The notes: generated by a model from the letters alone, not told the origin. Shown: positions 25,453 through 33,467, counted from the first letter of the stretch. The stretch is 64,000 nucleotides of DNA from JAMLIN01 sp041676645 (GCA_041676645.1 JBAYRO010000002.1:1-64000), one strand, 5' to 3'. Translations and numbers: made by a program.

Positions 25453-26630
25453 ACGAAGCGCCCGCATCCCGCCCGAAGCCACGCGAGCCGGTGCTGCGCG
25501 ACTGGCTCGCGCTCGGATTCGCGCTGGCCGCGCTGGCGATCGTGCTGGGCAGCGGGCCGGCTGGCACGATGGGCGGGCAACTGCTCCATGCCGACGAACG
25601 GCTTCTCGGGCTGCTCGCGGCCGGCCTGTCCGGCACCGGCCTTGCCGCCGGCATGGCCGAACCGGGCCTGACGCGCCTGGCCGCCGTCCCCTCGGCCATC
25701 CTCACCGGCCTGCTGGTGTTCGCGACCATGGCGGCGCTCTACCGGGTCCGCCCGGGCAGGGCCGCGGTCGCGGTCGTCGCCCTCGGCCTGCTCGCCTGCC
25801 TCGGACTGGCCGCCGCCGGCGCCGCCTTCGCATCGGTGTGGTGGCCACCGGCCGGCGCCATGGCCGTGCTCCTGCTGGCCAGCCCGCTCTGGAACTGGCG
25901 CCGGCTCACGGTCGCCACCCGGGCGCTGGCCGCCGACGCCGACACGCTGCGCCATGCCCCCGACCTGGTGCCGCCGTCGATCCGGCGCCATCCCACCGAA
26001 GCCGTCGCCCGCGAACTCCAGCCGCTGCGCGACGCATCGGCCCGGATCCGGGTATTGCGCCGGCTGCTCCATGCCCTGATCGACAAGCTGCCGCACCCGG
26101 CGATCGTCACCAATGGCGCCGGCGAAGTCCTGCTTTCGAACCGCGTCGCGCGCACCGCCTTCGCCTCGATGCCGATCGAGCAGCAGTCCATCACCCCCTG
26201 GATGCGGGTCGAGTTCGGCGACCATGCCGGCCTCGATCGCCTGCCCCCGGCCGACGGCCCGGGGCTGCACGGGATCGAGGCGATCGATCGCAACGGTCGC
26301 CACTGGCGGGCCGACATCGACCACGCCCGCGAATCCACCCTGCCCCTGATCTTCCTGATCCAGTTCACCGACATCACGCCGCTGCGGCTGGCCGAAAGCG
26401 CCCGCAGCGCGAGCCTCGCGCGGTACGGCCGGGACTTGCGCGAAGCGACCGAGCCCATCCTCGAGGCCCTGGCCAGCGCGCGCGCCGGTGGCGAGCTGCC
26501 CGATTGGGTCGACGCGATCGAATCGCATGCCCGGGACATCCTGACGATCGCCGAGGACGCAGCCGATTCGCAGTTTCCCGAAGCGACGCACGAGTCGCGG
26601 CCCCGGCCTGCGGCGGCAATGCGCCAGTGA
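25449..26630 (+). CDS. membrane PAS protein, probable decayed CHASE2-type sensor kinase
   Basis: Protein of 393 residues with a GTG start overlapping the ilvA stop. The N-terminal half has about four hydrophobic segments ending LLLASPLWNWRRL, the phrase that normally follows CHASE2 domains and their membrane helices in burkholderial sensor kinases. The roughly 250-residue CHASE2 sensor itself is absent. A PAS domain follows (LPHPAIVTNGAGEVLLSN to LIQFTDITPLRLAES). After it, RYGRDLREATEPILEAL sits where the dimerisation helix with SHDLRSPQ would be, but the phospho-histidine is missing, and no ATPase domain follows. It cannot be a working kinase. A decoy or dimerisation partner is possible; a relic is more likely. 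Confidence 0.7.
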   Translation: MNEAPASRPKPREPVLRDWLALGFALAALAIVLGSGPAGTMGGQLLHADERLLGLLAAGLSGTGLAAGMAEPGLTRLAAVPSAILTGLLVFATMAALYRVRPGRAAVAVVALGLLACLGLAAAGAAFASVWWPPAGAMAVLLLASPLWNWRRLTVATRALAADADTLRHAPDLVPPSIRRHPTEAVARELQPLRDASARIRVLRRLLHALIDKLPHPAIVTNGAGEVLLSNRVARTAFASMPIEQQSITPWMRVEFGDHAGLDRLPPADGPGLHGIEAIDRNGRHWRADIDHARESTLPLIFLIQFTDITPLRLAESARSASLARYGRDLREATEPILEALASARAGGELPDWVDAIESHARDILTIAEDAADSQFPEATHESRPRPAAAMRQ

Positions 26631-26653
26631 TGGACCCCGCCGGGCTGCAGGGA

Positions 26654-26659
26654 TACAAT
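26654..26659 (+). promoter_or_regulatory. candidate -10 box of hemA
   Basis: TACAAT ends 20 nt before the hemA ATG, in a short AT-richer stretch after the stop of the sensor-like gene. The predicted leader is about 14 nt. No good -35 box was found. Confidence 0.45.
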
Positions 26660-26679
26660 CTCTGCAAATTCAATCGCTT

Positions 26680-27972
26680 ATGCAGATCGTCACTTTAGGC
26701 CTGAACCACACGACGGCCCCGGTCGCGTTGCGCGAGAAGGTAGCGTTCACGGCCGATCTCGTCGGCGACGCCCTGGGCGACCTCAGTCGCTCGGTGCGCG
26801 CGCTCGCCCCCGAGACGGCGATCCTGTCGACCTGCAACCGCACCGAGATCTACTGCGCGACACCGGCGCCCGACGAACTGCGGCCGGCGCTGTCCGAATG
26901 GCTGGCGGTCCGCCAGGGCATGAACGGCACGGCGATCGACGGCCATCTCTATGCGCTGCCCGGCGACGCCGCGGTGCGCCACGCCTTCCGGGTGGCGGCC
27001 GGCCTCGACTCGATGGTCCTGGGTGAACCGCAGATCCTCGGCCAGATGAAGGAAGCCGCGCGCGTGGCACAGCAGGCCGGAGCGATGGGCACGCACCTGC
27101 ACCAGCTCTTCCAGCGCAGCTTCGCCGTCGCCAAGGAAGTCCGCTCGAGCACCGAGATCGGCGCCCACTCGGTATCGCTCGCCGCCGCCGCGGTGCGCCT
27201 CGCGAAGCGCATCTTCGAAGACCTGCGCAACTGCTCGGTACTGTTCATCGGCGCCGGCGAGATGATCGAGCTCGCCGCCACCCATTTCGCGGCCCAGCAT
27301 CCGCGCGCGATCGCGATCGCCAACCGCAGCGCCGAACGCGGCGAGCGGCTTGCCAGGCGCTTCAACGGCCGCAGCATCCCCCTGGCGGAAGTCTCCGACA
27401 GCCTGCACGAGTTCGACATCGTGGTGTCGTGCACCGCGAGCACCCTGCCGATCATCGGGCTGGGCATGGTCGAGCGGGCGACCAGCGCGCGCCGGCGCCG
27501 GCCGATATTCATGGTCGATCTCGCGGTGCCCCGCGACATCGAACCCGAGGTGGGCCGGCTCGACGACGTCTACCTCCATACCGTCGACGATCTCGGCCGG
27601 GTCGTGCGCACCGGCATCGAAACCCGCCAGGCGGCGGTCTCGCAGGCCGAGGCCATCATCGAGACACGGGTCGATGCGTTCATGAAGTGGCTCGCCGGAC
27701 GCCACCTGGTGCCGGTGATCCGCAACATGCGCGATCGGGCCGAATCGATCCGGGAAGCCGAACTCGAACGCGCCCGCCGCCAGCTTGCACGCGGCGAATC
27801 CCCCGAGCGTGTGCTCGAGATGCTCGCCAACGGCCTGGCCGCGAAGTTCCTGCACGGCCCGGTATCGCTGCTGCAGGGCTCGCACGAGCAGCGCGAACTC
27901 CTGCTCCCGCTCGTCGACCGGCTGCTCCCCTCCCCTGGCGAAAGCGCCGGCGCAACGAAGCGCGATCGATGA
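26680..27972 (+). CDS. hemA: glutamyl-tRNA reductase
   Basis: Enzyme of 430 residues that reduces glutamyl-tRNA(Glu) to glutamate-1-semialdehyde with NADPH, the committed step of C5 heme synthesis. The opening GLNHTTAPVALREKVAF, the catalytic Cys in STCNRTEIY (about residue 52), GLDSMVLGEPQILGQ and the NADPH-domain motif FIGAGEMIELAATHF are all intact. The C-terminal dimerisation helices follow (ANGLAAKFLHGPV). It overlaps prfA by 4 nt (ATGA). The hemA-prfA-prmC order is widespread in proteobacteria. Confidence 0.98.
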   Translation: MQIVTLGLNHTTAPVALREKVAFTADLVGDALGDLSRSVRALAPETAILSTCNRTEIYCATPAPDELRPALSEWLAVRQGMNGTAIDGHLYALPGDAAVRHAFRVAAGLDSMVLGEPQILGQMKEAARVAQQAGAMGTHLHQLFQRSFAVAKEVRSSTEIGAHSVSLAAAAVRLAKRIFEDLRNCSVLFIGAGEMIELAATHFAAQHPRAIAIANRSAERGERLARRFNGRSIPLAEVSDSLHEFDIVVSCTASTLPIIGLGMVERATSARRRRPIFMVDLAVPRDIEPEVGRLDDVYLHTVDDLGRVVRTGIETRQAAVSQAEAIIETRVDAFMKWLAGRHLVPVIRNMRDRAESIREAELERARRQLARGESPERVLEMLANGLAAKFLHGPVSLLQGSHEQRELLLPLVDRLLPSPGESAGATKRDR

Positions 27973-29057
27973 ATCCCTCGATGCTGGCCCGGCTCGAGGA
28001 TCTCGAGCAGCGGCTGTCCGAGGTGAACCTGCAGCTCGCGGCAGAGGACGCCACCCGCGACATGGACGGCTTCCGGCGGCTGGCGCGCGAACAGCGCGAA
28101 CTCGCCGAGGTCGTCGAACACCTCGAAACCTGGCGCCAGGCCCTGCGCGATGCCGACACCGCGCGCCAGATGCGCGAAGACCCGGCGATGCGCGAGTTCG
28201 CCGACGAGGAGCTCGCCGAAGCGGAAAGCCGAATCGAGACGGAGACCGGCGAACTGCGACGGCTGCTGCTGCCGCGCGACCCGGACGATGATCGCAATGT
28301 CTTCCTCGAGATCCGCGCCGGCACCGGTGGCGAGGAATCGGCGCTGTTCGCCGGCGACCTGCTGCGCATGTATTCGCGCTTCGCCGAGCACCAGGGCTGG
28401 CGGGTCGAGCTGATTTCCGAGAACGCTTCCGACCTCGGTGGCTACCGGGAAGTGATCGCCCGGATATCGGGCGACGGCGTCTTCGCCCAGCTCAAGTTCG
28501 AGTCCGGTGGCCATCGGGTCCAGCGCATCCCCGAGACCGAAGCGCAGGGCCGGATACACACCTCGGCCTGCACGGTCGCGGTGCTGGCCGAGCCCGACGA
28601 GGCAAGCGAGTTGCGCATCGATCCGGAGGAGCTGCGCATCGACGTCTTCCGGGCCTCGGGCGCGGGCGGCCAGCATGTCAACAAGACCGAATCGGCGGTG
28701 CGGATCACCCACCTGCCCAGCGGCATCGTGGTCGAATGCCAGGACGACCGATCCCAGCACCGCAATCGCGAGCGCGCGATGGCGGTGCTGGCGGCGCGCC
28801 TCAAGGACGCGCGCGCGCGCGAGGAGCAGGCCCGCGAAGCCGCGCATCGCCGTTCCCTGATCGGCTCGGGCGACCGCTCCGAACGGATCCGGACCTACAA
28901 CTTTCCGCAGGGCCGCGTGACCGACCACCGGATCAATCTCACGCTCTACAAGATCGAGCGCATCATGGATGGCGAGCTCGACGAAGTCATCGGCGCGCTG
29001 CAGTCGGCGCACCAGGCCGACCAGCTCGCCGAACTGGCCGATGGCGCATCGGCCTGA
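27969..29057 (+). CDS. prfA: peptide chain release factor 1
   Basis: Release factor of 362 residues recognising UAA and UAG. The peptidyl-hydrolysis GGQ motif is in SGAGGQHVNKTESAVR (about residue 231). The codon-recognition P-x-T tripeptide reads PET in RIPETEAQGRIHTSAC, an accepted variant of PAT/PVT. RTYNFPQGRVTDHR near the end is the usual signature. The glutamine of GGQ is methylated by PrmC, encoded two genes downstream. Translation is coupled to hemA through the ATGA overlap. Confidence 0.98.
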   Translation: MNPSMLARLEDLEQRLSEVNLQLAAEDATRDMDGFRRLAREQRELAEVVEHLETWRQALRDADTARQMREDPAMREFADEELAEAESRIETETGELRRLLLPRDPDDDRNVFLEIRAGTGGEESALFAGDLLRMYSRFAEHQGWRVELISENASDLGGYREVIARISGDGVFAQLKFESGGHRVQRIPETEAQGRIHTSACTVAVLAEPDEASELRIDPEELRIDVFRASGAGGQHVNKTESAVRITHLPSGIVVECQDDRSQHRNRERAMAVLAARLKDARAREEQAREAAHRRSLIGSGDRSERIRTYNFPQGRVTDHRINLTLYKIERIMDGELDEVIGALQSAHQADQLAELADGASA

Positions 29058-29079
29058 CCCGACCGCATCAACCGAAACC

Positions 29080-30168
29080 ATGCCCGACCCCGTGCCCACG
29101 CCCAATCCGCTGCTCTCGCGCGACTTCGACCGGCTCGTGCCCTACACGCCGGGCGAGCAGCCGCGGATCGCGGACCTGCTCAAGCTCAACACCAACGAGA
29201 ACCCGTACGGGCCCTCGCCCTCGGTGCTCGAGGCCATCCGGGGCGCCGCCGACGATTCCCTGCGGCTCTATCCCGATCCCGGTTCCAACCGGCTTCGCGA
29301 AGCCATCGGCCGGCGCTACGGCGTCGGCCCGGACATGGTGTTCGTCGGCAATGGATCCGACGAGGTCCTCGCCCATGCGTTTCGCGCGTTCTTCGTCCAG
29401 GACCGACCGCTCCTGCTGCCCGACATCAGCTACAGCTTCTATCCAGTCTATTGCGCGTTCTTCGGCATCGAGTCGGTCCGCATCCCGCTGGCCGGGGATT
29501 TCGGCATCCGCCTGTCCGACTACGAGCGCGAGAACGGCGGCATCGTGTTCGCCAATCCCAACGCGCCCACCGGGATCGCCCTGCCCGCAGCGCACATCGA
29601 GACGCTCCTGCAACGCAACCGCGACTCGGTGGTGCTGGTCGACGAAGCCTATGTCGACTTCGGTGGCGAAAGCGCGGTCGGGCTGGTGCGCGAGCACCCC
29701 AATCTCCTGGTGGTGCAGACCCTGTCCAAGTCGCGCGCACTGGCGGGCCTGCGGGTCGGCTTCGCGATCGGCGACCCGCGGCTCGTCACCGCGCTCGAGA
29801 CGATCAAGGGCAGCTTCAACTCCTACCCGATCGATCGCCTCGCGCAGGCCGCCGCGCTCGCCGCGATCGAGGATGAAGCCTGGCTCGAACGGACCTGCCA
29901 GCAGGTCATCGCGGCACGCGAAACGCTCGCCGCGCAACTGCTCGAACTCGGCTTCGAGGTGCTGCCGTCGGCGACCAATTTCCTCTTCGCCCGCCATCGG
30001 GCGATGGCGGGCATCGAGCTGTTCGACGGCCTGCGACGCGAGGGCATCCTGGTACGACGCTTCGACGCTGCGCGCATCGAGCAGTTCCTGCGCATCTCGA
30101 TCGGCACTCCGGCGCAATGCCAGCGCCTGCGCGACACGCTCGCGAAACTCATTGCCCATGCGGACTGA
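29080..30168 (+). CDS. hisC: histidinol-phosphate aminotransferase
   Basis: Fold-type I PLP aminotransferase of 362 residues. Motifs are LNTNENPYGPSP, RLYPDPGS, GNGSDEVLAHAFRAFF, NPNAPTGI, DEAYVDFGGES and the PLP lysine in TLSKSRALAGLRVGFAIG (about 217). It converts imidazole-acetol phosphate to histidinol phosphate. The his cluster at 42.4-48.3 kb lacks hisC, so this copy is the likely supplier. The ATG at 29080 is preferred; an in-frame ATG at 29041 would overlap prfA by 17 nt. HisC-like enzymes can also act on aromatic amino acids, so substrate range is not certain. Confidence 0.88.
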   Translation: MPDPVPTPNPLLSRDFDRLVPYTPGEQPRIADLLKLNTNENPYGPSPSVLEAIRGAADDSLRLYPDPGSNRLREAIGRRYGVGPDMVFVGNGSDEVLAHAFRAFFVQDRPLLLPDISYSFYPVYCAFFGIESVRIPLAGDFGIRLSDYERENGGIVFANPNAPTGIALPAAHIETLLQRNRDSVVLVDEAYVDFGGESAVGLVREHPNLLVVQTLSKSRALAGLRVGFAIGDPRLVTALETIKGSFNSYPIDRLAQAAALAAIEDEAWLERTCQQVIAARETLAAQLLELGFEVLPSATNFLFARHRAMAGIELFDGLRREGILVRRFDAARIEQFLRISIGTPAQCQRLRDTLAKLIAHAD

Positions 30169-31003
30169 ATCCCGGGATCGGGCGACCGCCAGCGGCGATG
30201 CCCTGCTGGCCGCCAGCGGCCTGCCCAGGATCGAAGCCCGCGCCCTGCTCGAGGCGGCCAGCGGTCGTGAGCGCAGCTGGCTCATCGCACATGGCGACGA
30301 AGCGCTGCCGGCCGCCGCCGTCGAGCGCTTCCGGATGCTGGTGGCAAGCCGCAAGGCAGGCCGTCCGCTCGCCTACCTGCTGGGCGAGCGGGAGTTCCGC
30401 GGCAGGCTGTTCCGTGTCGACGAATCGGTCCTGATCCCCCGGCCGGAAACCGAAGGCCTGGTCGACTGGGCGCTCGAACTGCCCGGCCCCCGTGTGGCCG
30501 ACCTCGGCACCGGCAGCGGGGTGATCGCGATCAGCCTGGCCCTGGAGCGGCCCGCCTGGGAAATCGTCGCGCTCGACGCCAGCGCGGCCGCCCTGGCGAC
30601 CGCCCGTGCCAATGCGGCGCGGCTCGACGCCGGCCCGATCGACTGGCGCCAGGGGGACTGGTGGGCGGCGTTGACGCCCGGTTCGCAGTATGATCTCGTG
30701 TTATCGAACCCGCCGTACATCGCAGCCGGCGACGCCCACCTTACCCGGGGAGACCTCCCCCACGAGCCCGCGATGGCACTGGTTTCGGGCAGGATGGGGC
30801 TGGACGCGATCGCGACCATCGTGGCGCAGGCGCCGCGGTGGCTGGCCCCGGGAGGATGGCTGCTGCTCGAGCATGGTCACGACCAGGCGAGCGCGGTGGC
30901 CAGCCTGATGCGGGCCGCCGGGCTGACCGGAATCACGGTCCGCCGCGATCTCGCCGGACTGGAACGGCTTAGTGGTGGTCGCAAGCCCGGCCACCGGATC
31001 TAG
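30158..31003 (+). CDS. prmC: release factor glutamine methyltransferase PrmC
   Basis: SAM-dependent N5-glutamine methyltransferase of 281 residues. It modifies the GGQ glutamine of RF1 and RF2. The catalytic NPPY is in LVLSNPPYIAAGD (about 184-187). The SAM motif is VADLGTGSGVIAISLALE, and the N-terminal RF-binding domain is recognisable by REFRGRLFRVDESVLIPRPE. The gene overlaps the 3' end of hisC by 11 nt. Its TAG stop is part of a TAGAAT box that may serve grxD. Confidence 0.96.
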   Translation: MRTESRDRATASGDALLAASGLPRIEARALLEAASGRERSWLIAHGDEALPAAAVERFRMLVASRKAGRPLAYLLGEREFRGRLFRVDESVLIPRPETEGLVDWALELPGPRVADLGTGSGVIAISLALERPAWEIVALDASAAALATARANAARLDAGPIDWRQGDWWAALTPGSQYDLVLSNPPYIAAGDAHLTRGDLPHEPAMALVSGRMGLDAIATIVAQAPRWLAPGGWLLLEHGHDQASAVASLMRAAGLTGITVRRDLAGLERLSGGRKPGHRI

Positions 31004-31006
31004 AAT
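31001..31006 (+). promoter_or_regulatory. candidate -10 box of grxD
   Basis: TAGAAT begins at the stop codon of prmC, about 45 nt before the grxD start. No clear -35 box is seen; read-through from prmC is also possible. Confidence 0.35.
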
Positions 31007-31050
31007 CGACGCCGCCCGCCAAGGCGGCGATGCATGTTCATTCAGGAATC

Positions 31051-31374
31051 ATGGCAATGGATGCAAAGGAATTCATCAGCAAGACGGTCTCCGAGAACCC
31101 GGTCGTCCTCTTCATGAAGGGCGATGCCAACTTCCCGCAATGCGGCTTCTCGGGTCGCGCGGTCCAGATCCTCAAGGCCTGCGGCGTGGACGACATCGTC
31201 ACCGTCGATGTCCTGGGCGACGACGAAGTCCGCCAGGGCATCAAGGACTTCTCCAGCTGGCCGACCATCCCGCAGCTCTATGTCGGCGGCGAGTTCATCG
31301 GCGGCTCGGACATCCTCTACGAGATGTACCAGTCGGGCGAACTCCAGGGAATGCTGGAGCCGTACAAGGCCTGA
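31051..31374 (+). CDS. grxD: monothiol glutaredoxin, Grx4 family
   Basis: Protein of 107 residues with the monothiol active site CGFS (Cys31) in FPQCGFSGRAVQILKACGV. Also present are VVLFMKGD and the glutathione-binding WPTIPQLYVGGEFIGGSDIL. Grx4-type proteins bind 2Fe-2S clusters with glutathione and pair with BolA proteins; a BolA-like gene lies at 49.6 kb. The start could be 31051 or 31057. AGGAA at 31044-31048 is better spaced for 31057, and 31030 is unlikely. A strong hairpin follows the stop. Confidence 0.95.
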   Translation: MAMDAKEFISKTVSENPVVLFMKGDANFPQCGFSGRAVQILKACGVDDIVTVDVLGDDEVRQGIKDFSSWPTIPQLYVGGEFIGGSDILYEMYQSGELQGMLEPYKA

Positions 31375-31378
31375 GGAC

Positions 31379-31406
31379 CCGTTCACGGGCCCTGCCCCGT
31401 GAACGG
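31379..31406. terminator. perfect 11-bp stem-loop between grxD and ubiX
   Basis: CCGTTCACGGG (31379-31389) and CCCGTGAACGG (31396-31406) are exact inverted copies around a 6-nt loop, starting right after the grxD stop. No T-tract follows. It may end grxD transcription or stabilise its 3' end. It also abuts the ubiX -10 box, so an operator role is conceivable. Confidence 0.5.
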
Positions 31407-31412
31407 TACCGC

Positions 31413-31418
31413 TACAAT
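31413..31418 (+). promoter_or_regulatory. candidate -10 box of ubiX
   Basis: TACAAT ends only 6 nt before the ubiX ATG, predicting a leaderless mRNA. The -35 region would fall inside the preceding hairpin. Confidence 0.4.
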
Positions 31419-31424
31419 CGAGGC

Positions 31425-32024
31425 ATGAGCCGCAAGACGATCGTCCTCGCGATCACCGGTGCTTCGGGCGCCTGCTACGGCGTCCGGATCCTCGAGCGGC
31501 TTCGCGAGCAGGCGGATGTCGCCGTGCATCTGGTGGTCAGCCCGGCCGGCTGGATGAACATCGACCATGAACTCCGCCTCGGGCGCGACACCGTCGAGGC
31601 GCTGGCCGATGAAGTCCATCCGGTGCGCGACATCGGCGCCTCCATCGCCTCGGGCTCGTTCCCGACCGCCGGGATGATCATCGCGCCCTGCTCGATGCGC
31701 ACGCTGGCCGGCATCGCACACGGCCTATCCGACAACCTCGTCACCCGCGCCGCCGACGTCACCCTCAAGGAGCGACGCCGGCTGGTCCTGATGGTTCGCG
31801 AGACGCCGCTCAATCTCGCCCACCTGCGCAACATGTGCTCGGTCACCGAGATGGGCGGTATCGTGTTCCCGCCGGTACCGGGCTTCTACAATCGTCCCGC
31901 CGATATCGCCGCCCTGGTCGACGATACCTGCGGTCGGGCACTCGACCTGCTCGGCATCGAAGTACCTTCGGCACCGCGCTGGCGCGGCCTGTCGACCGAG
32001 CGCAACCCTGGGGAAACACCATGA
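31425..32024 (+). CDS. ubiX: flavin prenyltransferase UbiX
   Basis: Enzyme of 199 residues that makes prenylated FMN, the cofactor of UbiD decarboxylases, from FMN and dimethylallyl phosphate. The FMN-binding motifs are TGASGACYGVRILERL, ASIASGSFPTAGMIIAPCSM and RLVLMVRETPL. MCSVTEMGGIVFPPVPGFYN is diagnostic. It supports ubiquinone synthesis with ubiE and ubiJ elsewhere in the window. The stop overlaps the next gene by 4 nt. The start at 31425 gives the standard N-terminus (KTIVLAITGASG). Confidence 0.96.
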   Translation: MSRKTIVLAITGASGACYGVRILERLREQADVAVHLVVSPAGWMNIDHELRLGRDTVEALADEVHPVRDIGASIASGSFPTAGMIIAPCSMRTLAGIAHGLSDNLVTRAADVTLKERRRLVLMVRETPLNLAHLRNMCSVTEMGGIVFPPVPGFYNRPADIAALVDDTCGRALDLLGIEVPSAPRWRGLSTERNPGETP

Positions 32025-32446
32025 AGATCCTCGTCGCCATCGACGGCTCGGCGCCTTCCCTCGCCGCGCTGAAATTCGCCATCGAAACGCTCGGCCGGCA
32101 GTCCGAAGCGGGTTCCATCGGGCTGATCAGCGTGCGTGACGACGCCGGCCTGCGCAGCGCCAGCCATGTCGTCGGCCGCAAGGCGGTCGAGGACTACCTC
32201 AAGGAACAGTCGGAGGTCGACCTCATCGAGGCCCGCAAGATGGTCGCCGACACCGGGGTCCCCAACGAGACGATCTTCCGGACCGGCCGGCCCGAAGTGG
32301 AGATCTGCGCGGTGGCCCGGGACGAAGGCTACGACATGATCGCCATGGGCTCGAAGGGACGCGCCGGCCTGAGCGACCTGCTGATCGGCTCCGTCGCCCA
32401 GCGGGTCGCCGCGATGGCCACCCAGCCCGTGGTCCTCGTCAAGTAG
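32021..32446 (+). CDS. universal stress protein, UspA family
   Basis: Single-domain protein of 141 residues with the ATP-binding signature G-2x-G-9x-GS in MGSKGRAGLSDLLIGSVAQR and an N-terminal ILVAIDGS. The ATP-binding version suggests an UspFG/MJ0577-like member rather than UspA proper. It is coupled to ubiX by an ATGA overlap. General stress functions are known for the family, but nothing specific can be inferred here. Confidence 0.93.
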   Translation: MKILVAIDGSAPSLAALKFAIETLGRQSEAGSIGLISVRDDAGLRSASHVVGRKAVEDYLKEQSEVDLIEARKMVADTGVPNETIFRTGRPEVEICAVARDEGYDMIAMGSKGRAGLSDLLIGSVAQRVAAMATQPVVLVK

Positions 32447-32460
32447 GCCGGAGTCCCCCG

Positions 32461-32814
32461 ATGAGCATCCTGATCGGCTGGGCGATCAGCGCACTCTGCC
32501 TGCTGGCGCTGCCCTACATCCTGCCGGCGGTCCAGATCGACAGCTTCCTGACCGCCCTGGTCGGTGCCCTGATCATCGGCCTGCTCAACGCCCTGATCCG
32601 GCCCCTCCTGATCGTCCTCACCCTGCCGATCACGATCCTGACCCTGGGGCTGTTCGTCTTCGTGATCAACGGCCTGGTGTTCTGGCTGGTCGCCCGCTTC
32701 CTCGAAGGCTTCTACATCGACAGCTTCGGCTGGGCGATCGTCGCGGCGGTCGTCTACAGCCTGATCAGCTGGGCTCTGAACAGCCTGCTCTTTCGGCGCC
32801 GCTTCAGTTCCTGA
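32461..32814 (+). CDS. small four-helix membrane protein (phage holin 4_2 / YvlD-like family)
   Basis: Hydrophobic protein of 117 residues with four transmembrane segments. The family phrase GLLNALIRPLLIVLTLPIT is followed by LGLFVFVINGLVFWLVA. Despite the family name, chromosomal members are not tied to prophages and no phage genes are nearby. GGAG lies about 8 nt before the ATG. It is 14 nt after the stress protein gene, so it is probably the last gene of the ubiX unit. Function unknown. Confidence 0.85.
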   Translation: MSILIGWAISALCLLALPYILPAVQIDSFLTALVGALIIGLLNALIRPLLIVLTLPITILTLGLFVFVINGLVFWLVARFLEGFYIDSFGWAIVAAVVYSLISWALNSLLFRRRFSS

Positions 32815-32819
32815 TTGCC

Positions 32820-32846
32820 CCGGGCCGGGGATATGTCACGGCCCGG
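32820..32846 (+). terminator. GC hairpin after the small membrane protein gene
   Basis: CCGGGCCG (32820-32827) pairs with CGGCCCGG (32839-32846) over an 11-nt loop, 6 nt after the stop. There is no T-tract, so intrinsic termination is uncertain. Confidence 0.4.
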
Positions 32847-32861
32847 CGCGCACCCGCGATC

Positions 32862-32867
32862 GATAAT
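32862..32867 (+). promoter_or_regulatory. candidate -10 box for the DUF3135 gene
   Basis: GATAAT lies about 100 nt before the DUF3135 start, just after a hairpin. No -35 box is convincing. The rest of the 32815-32965 gap shows nothing else recognisable. Confidence 0.25.
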
Positions 32868-32965
32868 TCCGATCAGTGGCCGTTGGGCGGGGACCGGCGG
32901 CAAGCAGCGGCCGGGCGCGCCCGGTCCGAGCGGGAAGGGGCGAGCGGGATGATGCGGAGGCGCGC

Positions 32966-33310
32966 ATGAGCGACGGTGCCGACAAGGCTTACGAATTCGA
33001 TTTCGACGACTGGGCCGAGCTCTACAAGCGCGATCCGGCGGCCTTCGAGGCCCGGCGCCAGGCGGTGCTGGCGCTGGAGATCGCCAAGGCAGGCGCGGTG
33101 GCCGCGCCCGCGCGGCAATCGCTGCGCCGCCTCGACCACCATCTCGAAGGCAAGACCGACGAGGAAAGGATGCGCCACTCGATGGTCTGGATGGTGGCCT
33201 CGATGCGCCAGCTGAGCGAGAAGCTCACCCGCCTGGGCAACGCCGTCGACGAACTGGGTGAACAGGCCAGCCGGATCGGCGGCCAGAACGCGATCCCGCC
33301 GCGGCGATAG
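32966..33310 (+). CDS. DUF3135 family protein
   Basis: Small soluble protein of 114 residues matching the DUF3135 pattern. It has FDFDDWAELYKRDPAAFEAR at the start, a conserved RRLDHHLEGK, and a helical C-terminus that could form a coiled coil (SMRQLSEKLTRLGNAVDEL). No catalytic motif is evident, and the family has no known function. GGAGG lies 5 nt before the ATG. It stands alone, facing a convergent tRNA gene. Confidence 0.8.
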   Translation: MSDGADKAYEFDFDDWAELYKRDPAAFEARRQAVLALEIAKAGAVAAPARQSLRRLDHHLEGKTDEERMRHSMVWMVASMRQLSEKLTRLGNAVDELGEQASRIGGQNAIPPRR

Positions 33311-33377
33311 GACGCCGGGCCGGACGGAAAGCCCGCCGCCCCGTCAGAAGCGATCCTGACGACGTGTTGCGAGATCC

Positions 33378-33453
33378 TGGTGCCGGCTATCCGACTCGAA
33401 CGGATGACCTACCGCTTACAAGGCGGTTGCTCTACCAACTGAGCTAAGCCGGC
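33378..33453 (-). tRNA. tRNA-Thr (anticodon UGU)
   Basis: Minus-strand cloverleaf of 76 nt including an encoded CCA. The acceptor GCCGGCT pairs with AGCCGGC. The D stem is GCTC/GAGC with AGTTGGTA in the loop. The anticodon stem ACCGC/GCGGT holds the loop CTTGTAA, giving anticodon TGT. The T arm is ATCCG, TTCGAGT, CGGAT. It reads ACA threonine codons. Confidence 0.95.
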
Positions 33454-33467
33454 GAAACCTTGGGAAG

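Noticed and set aside
32461..32814. Prophage holin, suggesting a phage region
   Set aside because: The family name is misleading; there is no other phage gene nearby and the protein is a common chromosomal small membrane protein.
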